NCBI GenBank assembly: GCA_049582005.1
Contig: JBAUTB010000231.1
Span: 1 to 20,179 of the forward strand
Length of the DNA: 20,179 nucleotides
Source: Sivonenia sp049582005
Lineage (GTDB): Bacteria > Cyanobacteriota > Cyanobacteriia > Gloeobacterales > PMM-0068
Reading direction: 5' to 3'
The translations under genes were made by a program, and so were the position numbers. Positions 15,825 through 20,179 of the stretch are shown here, one piece after another (position 1 is the first letter of the stretch; each line of letters starts with the position of its first letter). A model generated the notes under the pieces. The model made no database searches and was not told where the DNA came from. It was given only the letters and a program-made list of their open reading frames with translations.

Positions 15825-15847
15825 TTGTACAACGTTACTATTGTCAA
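15825..15847 (-). promoter_or_regulatory. candidate higBA promoter/operator
   Basis: On the minus strand TTGACA (15847-15842) is followed by the palindrome TTGTACAA (15832-15825), with the toxin GTG at 15812. No -10 box sits at ideal spacing (TACAAT is too close, CATTAT a little too far). The exact promoter is therefore uncertain. Confidence 0.3.
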
Positions 15848-15888
15848 GCAGTAGTATTGGTTCTAATTTTGGTAATTAATTGAGCTAA

Positions 15889-16095
15889 TTACAAACTTAA
15901 CAATGGCAAATCGAGAGCTTGAAGATTGACAGAATCCACATTTTTAGAACAATTATCGAGTGTGATAGCTACAAGTTTGCCTTGGTCGTCATAATCCAGG
16001 ATTACATCATCAGTAATTGCAGCGGTAGAAACAACGGGTTTACTGGTTAGCTCGATCGCCAATGTATCTGTTTCGGGAAAATATTGAATCTTCAT
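15889..16095 (-). CDS. DUF2283-like small protein
   Basis: 68-residue protein with the DUF2283 pattern: MKIQYFPETDTLAIEL at the start, then ITDDVILDYDDQGKLVAITL. The biochemical role is unknown. In many genomes such genes are paired with a DUF4258-type gene, and the same arrangement is seen here. The ATG overlaps the upstream stop in an ATGA configuration, so the two are translationally coupled. The order (putative toxin-like gene first, small acidic partner second) is compatible with a toxin-antitoxin pair, but this is inference. Confidence 0.75.
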   Translation of the reverse strand: MKIQYFPETDTLAIELTSKPVVSTAAITDDVILDYDDQGKLVAITLDNCSKNVDSVNLQALDLPLLSL

Positions 16096-16352
16096 TGTAG
16101 TTCCTCGCCTCGTTGTTGTCGTTTATAAAAGTTGCGGTCAAAAAAAGCGTTGTGAACTGTTTCCCCATCATCCAGTGTAATGACCCGTAAAACTCGACCC
16201 TCTGCTTCTTCAATATTACCCCAGGAAGAAATGCGATTGTTAGACTGTATTTCTCGCTTAACCGGATTAGCTAGCACACGCTCTATCCACTCTCTCTGCA
16301 CTTCAGGATGCTTCTGAGAAGCAAACTCATTGAAATAGCTAGTGCTTTTCAT
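16092..16352 (-). CDS. small DUF4258-like protein, partner of the DUF2283-like gene
   Basis: 86-residue protein from the ATG at 16352. It has a helical N-terminal half (SYFNEFASQKHPEVQREWIERVL), then NPVKREIQ, and a beta-rich tail with EGRVLRVITLDDGETVHNAFFD. The pattern of an early helix with an NPV/NPE turn and strands around a Gly-Arg pair resembles DUF4258, a group with a compact fold reminiscent of RelE-type toxins; I rate the family call as moderate. The frame stays open upstream into the kinase gene, but earlier starts would overlap its 3' end and have no support. A 95-base gap separates it from the kinase stop on the same strand. Confidence 0.6.
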   Translation of the reverse strand: MKSTSYFNEFASQKHPEVQREWIERVLANPVKREIQSNNRISSWGNIEEAEGRVLRVITLDDGETVHNAFFDRNFYKRQQRGEELQ

Positions 16353-16447
16353 AATTGATTTTTTACATCGGTATCCTTTGTATTTTTCTCCGCGGAGCGT
16401 TTGTCCTGCCCAATCTCCCTTAAGCCAATCATAGTGCGTAATCCAGC

Positions 16448-17809
16448 TTACTCCGCTTGACTGTTTTGCTCTAACCAACCTTCAATTTCACTCACCAACC
16501 ATTCCTGTTCAAAGGGATTTAACCCAAAGGCAAAGGGATACTGTTTTGTAGTGCTTCTGAGCGCACAGTAGTATACATCCCGGTCATTGACTTTGAAATT
16601 GGACTGGATTCTTGCGCCTGTCAGAGCTTTAGTTTTTCCAGTTACCCGATAGGTCAATAAGCCTTTGATGCCCCAGATAATTTCATAGGCATAGTGGTCT
16701 ATATGAATTTTGGTCCGGCCCAGAATCGGCCAGAGAGATGTGCCCAAGAGGAAGAGGCCAACTGCCCAGAAGGGTAGGGAGAAGAGGGCAAAGAGGAAAG
16801 AAGCACGAATCGCTAAACTCGACCAAACGAGAATAAAGGCCAGCCAGACTCCTGCAAAAACTAAGCCTGGTGCATCACGAAGATGGAAGGGTCGGCTGGG
16901 AATCTCGATATCTAACTGTTCAGGCGTACGTTCCAATTCAACAATGGTGCCTAAAGGCTTAACGGAACGTTTAATCTGGTCAGTTTTTGCCGTTTTCCCC
17001 GATGATAAGCTATTTTTCTTTTTCAGGAAGGTCAGCGCTTCCTCGGCATCCCGAAAACGTCGATCCAAGCTTGGCTCCACCATGCGCTCTAGCCATTGTT
17101 TTAAGGGTTGGCCCACCCGCACTCGATCTTGAAACTGGACTTTCAAATCTTTTTGAGGCAAGTCTGCTGGATTGGTCCCGGTCAGTAAAAACAACAATGT
17201 AGTTCCCAACCCATAGAGGTCCGAAGCCGGAACCGTCCTTCCGCCAAATTGCTCCGGAGGCATATAGCCATAGGTCCCCACCACGGTCATCGTTCGCCCA
17301 GAGCTTACTTCTGCTTGAACGGCCCCAAAATCCACCAGATAGACCTGGTTATCTTCACCCCAAATTAAGTTATTCGGCTTGATGTCCCGATGGATGACCG
17401 GAGGATTTTGACCATGTAAATAGACCAAAATTTCTAAAATACTGGTGGCCACTTTTTCTACTTCAGCGTCATCTAATCGCCAACCTCCACGGACTTTCTC
17501 GGCCAAGGAAATGCCCGGAATATAGTCCTGCACCAAACAAAAATAATTTCCTTCTGGCTGCTCTAGCCAAAAAGAATCTTGATAGCGGGGAATGCGGGGA
17601 TGGGAAAGACTTTTTAAAGTTTGGGCTTCTCGTTCAAACAGCTTCAGGTCTTGCCATTCCATGCCCTGACCAAAATACAGGGCTTTCACCGTAACCTCTT
17701 TACCCGTAGCGTCGTCTACTGTAAGCCACGTCTGCTTTCCCCCATTGGCTCCCAGGCGTTTCTTGAGTTGGTAACGGTCTTGCAGCCGAGTAGCATCATG
17801 CAGAGGCAC
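16448..17809 (-). CDS. Hanks-type serine/threonine protein kinase with membrane segments
   Basis: About 453 residues from the GTG at 17809; a TTG at 17833 would add eight. The kinase domain (about 13-265) has Lys42 (VTVKAL), HRDIKPNN with the catalytic Asp at 142, DFG at 160-162 and a GTYGYMPPEQF activation segment, so it should be active. The glycine loop is degenerate (LGANGGKQTWL instead of GxGxxG), which I associate with a subgroup of cyanobacterial kinases. Two hydrophobic segments follow (about 315-337 and 338-362). A C-terminal domain of about 80 residues ends in NPFEQEWLVSEIEGWLEQ. The kinase is probably anchored to a membrane with both soluble domains in the cytosol. Its ligand and targets are unknown. 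Confidence 0.9.
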   Translation of the reverse strand: MPLHDATRLQDRYQLKKRLGANGGKQTWLTVDDATGKEVTVKALYFGQGMEWQDLKLFEREAQTLKSLSHPRIPRYQDSFWLEQPEGNYFCLVQDYIPGISLAEKVRGGWRLDDAEVEKVATSILEILVYLHGQNPPVIHRDIKPNNLIWGEDNQVYLVDFGAVQAEVSSGRTMTVVGTYGYMPPEQFGGRTVPASDLYGLGTTLLFLLTGTNPADLPQKDLKVQFQDRVRVGQPLKQWLERMVEPSLDRRFRDAEEALTFLKKKNSLSSGKTAKTDQIKRSVKPLGTIVELERTPEQLDIEIPSRPFHLRDAPGLVFAGVWLAFILVWSSLAIRASFLFALFSLPFWAVGLFLLGTSLWPILGRTKIHIDHYAYEIIWGIKGLLTYRVTGKTKALTGARIQSNFKVNDRDVYYCALRSTTKQYPFAFGLNPFEQEWLVSEIEGWLEQNSQAE

Positions 17810-17920
17810 AGCTGATTTCCATCCTCTTGGCAACTATCTAATTTGTAGCTATTTAAAAGAGTACCCGCACTCCCCTAACGCTGCCCTCCGCTAACATCGC
17901 TTAGCCCTTAGACCGCAGTC

Positions 17921-17935
17921 CACGTATTTTACGTG
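17921..17935 (+). promoter_or_regulatory. palindrome upstream of the second vapBC
   Basis: CACGTATTTTACGTG is a perfect inverted repeat with six-base arms and a TTT centre. It ends 33 bases before the antitoxin ATG at 17969, in the region between the divergent kinase and vapBC genes. It is a candidate binding site for the VapBC complex; no direct evidence beyond position and symmetry. Confidence 0.4.
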
Positions 17936-17968
17936 TTAAGCTTATGTTCTCCGTCAGGAAAGCTCAAC

Positions 17969-18214
17969 ATGAAGCAAAACATTACACTCTCCATTGATGA
18001 GCAACTATTGCGCAAAGCTAAAGTTTTTGCAGCTCAGCGCGGCACAAGCATTAGTGGACTATTGGCTCAAGAACTACAGCACTTGATAGAGGCGCAGGAG
18101 GCTTACGAACAGTCCGAGAAAAAGGCTATCAGCCTACTCGACCAAAGATTCAGCCTAGGTGGACAAAAGATTACAGAGAGGAGCATGCTGCATGACCGAC
18201 AAGGTCTTCGTTGA
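17969..18214 (+). CDS. type II antitoxin (VapB-like)
   Basis: 81-residue antitoxin candidate. The N-terminal segment MKQNITLSIDEQLLRKAKVFAAQRGTS is quoted here in part: ITLSIDEQLLRKAKVFA fits a ribbon-helix-helix protein, followed by SISGLLAQELQHLIE. The C-terminal tail is charged and would bind the PIN toxin encoded next. AGGAA lies eight bases before the ATG at 17969, which supports this start over a GTG at 17933. The last 23 bases overlap the toxin gene. It is not close to the VapB at 11021-11302 in sequence, so the two modules are not a recent duplication. Confidence 0.8.
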   Translation: MKQNITLSIDEQLLRKAKVFAAQRGTSISGLLAQELQHLIEAQEAYEQSEKKAISLLDQRFSLGGQKITERSMLHDRQGLR

Positions 18215-18617
18215 CACGAACATTCTGCTCTATGCTCATGACCAAGAGACTGGACAAAAAGGAGAACAGGCCAATGGCATCCTGAGAACACTCTGGAAAT
18301 CCAAACGAGGGCGACTAAGTACACAGGTGCTGCAAGAGTTTTACGTGAATGTCACAAAAAAAATTCGCCCTTCCCTAGGTCGAAGTCAAGCTCGCGAGAT
18401 TATTCGCTCCTATGCAGTTTGGATTGAGGCAGCAACAACCGTTGATACCATTTTGCGCGCTTCCGAAATTAGCGAAATATGGCAAATTTCGTTTTGGGAC
18501 AGTCTTATCCTTGCTTCTGCTGAAGAGGTAGGGGCCTCAGAATTATTCAGCGAAGATCTGAACAGTGGACAAATCATCGCTGGCGTAAAAGTAGTCAACC
18601 CTTTTGATCAAAGCTAA
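18192..18617 (+). CDS. vapC: type II toxin VapC, PIN-domain ribonuclease (second copy)
   Basis: 141-residue PIN-domain toxin. The four acidic metal ligands are visible: Asp8 (VFVDTNILLYAHD), Glu49 (QVLQEFYVNV), Asp103 (SFWDSLILASA) and Asp122 (SEDLNSGQ). The late SEDLNSGQ motif is typical of this PIN subgroup. GAGGAG at 18178-18183 lies eight bases before the ATG at 18192; an upstream in-frame start at 18159 is less likely. It overlaps the antitoxin by 23 bases. Its TAA stop shares a base with the rsmD ATG, so a housekeeping gene is coupled to the toxin. It differs clearly from the VapC at 10630-11043. Confidence 0.9.
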   Translation: MTDKVFVDTNILLYAHDQETGQKGEQANGILRTLWKSKRGRLSTQVLQEFYVNVTKKIRPSLGRSQAREIIRSYAVWIEAATTVDTILRASEISEIWQISFWDSLILASAEEVGASELFSEDLNSGQIIAGVKVVNPFDQS

Positions 18618-19162
18618 TGTCTCTACGTATCTATGGCAACCGCGTTTTAAAAACCCTTCCGGGCAAGGCTACTCGCCCCACCCCCAGCCGGGTTAGAGAA
18701 GCGGTATTCAATATCTTGCAAGGCCAGATCGAGGACTGTCGCTGGCTGGATCTGTGCAGTGGCATGGGAACTATGGGGGCAGAAGCATTGGCCCGTGGGG
18801 CTGCTTTTGTTTTGGGCATTGAGCGAGAACGGGATGCAGTAAAAGTGATTGAGGAAAACTGGCTATCCTTTGGACCAGAGCGGTCCTTGGTAATCCGGTC
18901 TAAACTCCCAGATGCGCTCACTGTGGTGCAACGGAAGCAAGAACCTTTCGATATCATCTACTTCGATCCACCCTATCAGAGTGACCTTTATGAACTCGTA
19001 GTCCCCAAAATTGACCTTCTGGACCTCCTTCTACCCCAGGGAGTCCTTCTCTGTGAGCACCATAGGGGAAGGGTCTTGCCTAAAGTATGGGGTCGGTTCA
19101 CGCGTGTAGACCATCGGACCTATGGGGAAATATGTCTCAGCTTCTATCAAGGTAATATATGA
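18617..19162 (+). CDS. rsmD: 16S rRNA (guanine(966)-N(2))-methyltransferase
   Basis: 181-residue SAM-dependent methyltransferase of the RsmD family, which modifies G966 of 16S rRNA in the small-subunit P-site region. The N-terminal RPTPSRVREAVFNIL motif is diagnostic. The SAM-binding strand and glycine loop are LDLCSGMGTMGAEALARG (44-61), and the catalytic motif IV is DPPY (117-120). The length is normal. Its ATG overlaps the vapC stop as TAATG, so it probably depends on translation or transcription of the toxin operon unless it has an internal promoter. The next gene begins 25 bases downstream. Confidence 0.94.
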   Translation: MSLRIYGNRVLKTLPGKATRPTPSRVREAVFNILQGQIEDCRWLDLCSGMGTMGAEALARGAAFVLGIERERDAVKVIEENWLSFGPERSLVIRSKLPDALTVVQRKQEPFDIIYFDPPYQSDLYELVVPKIDLLDLLLPQGVLLCEHHRGRVLPKVWGRFTRVDHRTYGEICLSFYQGNI

Positions 19163-19187
19163 GTGTATCTGAAATAAAAACGGCATC

Positions 19188-19754
19188 GTGTATTCTCCTT
19201 CTGAGTACGAAACCCTTCAACACCAGTTACAGGAACGCCAGCAGTTAATCCAGCAGTTGGCACAAGAGCTTGTAGAGGCCAATGTCAAGATTCGTGCGCT
19301 AGAAACTGCACCGCAGCTTAACCAACGGCTAGGTAGCGGTACAGAATACGAAGAAACGCTCAATCAGCAAATACATTTACTGATCGAAGAGAACAGAATG
19401 CTCAGACAACAAATAAACATCCTGGAACAACGGATGGCAGAGATCCGCAAGGATCGGAGCGAAATGGAAAATGGCCAAGATACGCTTTTAACCAAGATGA
19501 ATCAGTTGCGGGATGACAACCGTCGACTTGAACAATACGTGCAAGATTTACCGGAGCTCTATCGCAAGAAGTTTAAAGAGCGGATGGAAGTCTTGGAAAC
19601 TCGTTTAATTGAGATGCAATCAGAGAATAGTAGGCTGAGCCTAGCCATCCTGGAAATGGCGACCCCATTGCCTGAAAATAGTACAGAAACCACTTATTTA
19701 CCAGTCTTAGATGAGGGGATTCCCTCTTTCCCTGGAATACCAGAAACCAAGTGA
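19188..19754 (+). CDS. coiled-coil protein of unknown function
   Basis: 188-residue protein that is almost entirely predicted coiled coil. Gln/Glu/Leu heptads run from about residue 8 to 155, broken near 45-55 by a Gly/Thr stretch. A proline-containing tail (LPVLDEGIPSFPGIPETK) follows. No signal peptide, membrane segment or catalytic motif is visible. The start is a GTG at 19188 without a Shine-Dalgarno; I found no better start in frame. It follows rsmD by 25 bases on the same strand and may belong to that transcript. The composition suggests a structural or scaffolding protein, but I do not recognise the family. Confidence 0.75.
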   Translation: MYSPSEYETLQHQLQERQQLIQQLAQELVEANVKIRALETAPQLNQRLGSGTEYEETLNQQIHLLIEENRMLRQQINILEQRMAEIRKDRSEMENGQDTLLTKMNQLRDDNRRLEQYVQDLPELYRKKFKERMEVLETRLIEMQSENSRLSLAILEMATPLPENSTETTYLPVLDEGIPSFPGIPETK

Positions 19755-19794
19755 GCCAAGGGATCAAAACTGAAGATACTCCTAGCCTCTTTCT

Positions 19795-20179
19795 TCAGAT
19801 GAATTTGATTTTCCGACTGGCATAAGCACACATTTTTAGAAGGATCAGTCCTTCTCTAAAGTGAGCGATATTAGAACTTCCGTATTCTCGCTCCTGATAG
19901 CGAACTGGAACATCTAAAATTTTCAAATTAAGCTTGGCAGCTCCAAAAAGCAGATCAAAGTCACCGAACGGGTCAAAATCACCGAAATAGCTACGGCCTT
20001 CCACAATCCGCTCATAGTCCCTGCGCCATAAGACCTTAGTTCCACATAAGGTATCTTTAAAGGGCTGGTCTAAAAGATAGCTGAAGACTAAGCCAAAGAA
20101 CTTATTGGCTACCGTGTTCAGCCAAGGCATTGCTTCGTAGGAGCGAGGATACACGAGACGAGAACCATTGGCAAATTCA
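19795..20179 (-). CDS. glycosyltransferase family 2, C-terminal part (cut by the right edge)
   Basis: The reading frame runs through the right edge; about 128 residues are visible and the N-terminal nucleotide-sugar binding domain is missing. The visible part reads EFANGSRLVYPRS, then a DTLCGTKVLWRRDYERI segment, and a GDFDLLFGAAK motif followed by LDVPVRYQEREYGSSNI. This matches the acceptor half of GT-A family 2 enzymes related to polyprenyl-phosphate glycosyltransferases. The internal GTG at 20154 is not a start, since conserved residues precede it. No C-terminal membrane domain is encoded after these motifs. It converges on the coiled-coil gene. Confidence 0.82.
   Translation of the reverse strand, partial: EFANGSRLVYPRSYEAMPWLNTVANKFFGLVFSYLLDQPFKDTLCGTKVLWRRDYERIVEGRSYFGDFDPFGDFDLLFGAAKLNLKILDVPVRYQEREYGSSNIAHFREGLILLKMCAYASRKIKFI

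Noticed and set aside
16353..16478. Upstream extension of the DUF4258-like gene into the kinase 3' end
   Set aside because: It would overlap the kinase coding sequence by about 30 bases and adds residues without family similarity; the ATG at 16352 fits better.
19159..19248. Short ORF starting at an ATG that overlaps the rsmD stop
   Set aside because: It encodes about 29 residues with no recognisable features and lies out of frame within the coiled-coil gene, whose GTG frame is long and compositionally coherent.

Overview
The window looks like a chromosomal segment of a cyanobacterium of moderate GC content. The lineage call rests on gene content: a CSP41-like epimerase-fold protein lacking the SDR catalytic pair, a cyanobacterial-style Ser/Thr kinase with membrane segments and a C-terminal domain, an [4Fe-4S] aldo/keto reductase, a TerB-fold protein, and a 419-residue membrane protein of a type I associate with cyanobacteria and plastids. 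I cannot name a genus. No rRNA, tRNA, CRISPR array or insertion sequence was seen.

Layout. 1-226: probable 3' end of an upstream gene, then a short intergenic stretch. 227-4232: a zinc alcohol dehydrogenase (+), a succinylglutamate desuccinylase/aspartoacylase-like zinc hydrolase (-), a large duplicated membrane protein (-) and a divergent TerB-like gene (+). 4252-9740: a minus-strand run reading xerC/D-type recombinase, hemC, and then a very large gene. That gene fuses both halves of a branched-chain 2-oxoacid dehydrogenase E1, a lipoyl swinging-arm domain with Ala/Pro-rich linkers, and a complete beta-ketoacyl-ACP synthase III (FabH type).

9989-18617: four recognisable type II toxin-antitoxin modules lie between housekeeping genes: Phd/YefM-YoeB (+), VapBC (-), HigBA (-) and a second VapBC (+). 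A fifth, TA-like pair of small genes (DUF4258-like and DUF2283-like, -) is also present. The interspersed genes are trpE, the Fe-S aldo/keto reductase, the CSP41-like gene and the kinase. The second vapC overlaps rsmD by one base, so a toxin operon runs into an rRNA methyltransferase gene. A coiled-coil protein follows, and a glycosyltransferase family 2 gene is cut by the right edge.

The most interesting object is the 4252-7668 fusion. All key residues for E1 chemistry (thiamine diphosphate/Mg ligands, the E1-beta His), for lipoylation (a GDKA lysine) and for KAS III (Cys-His-Asn) are present in one chain. No E2 acyltransferase domain is visible. My inference is that it decarboxylates a 2-oxoacid, loads the acyl group onto its own lipoyl arm and passes it to the KAS III cysteine, making a branched or unusual beta-ketoacyl-ACP without free acyl-CoA. 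This is a hypothesis from architecture, not a demonstrated activity.
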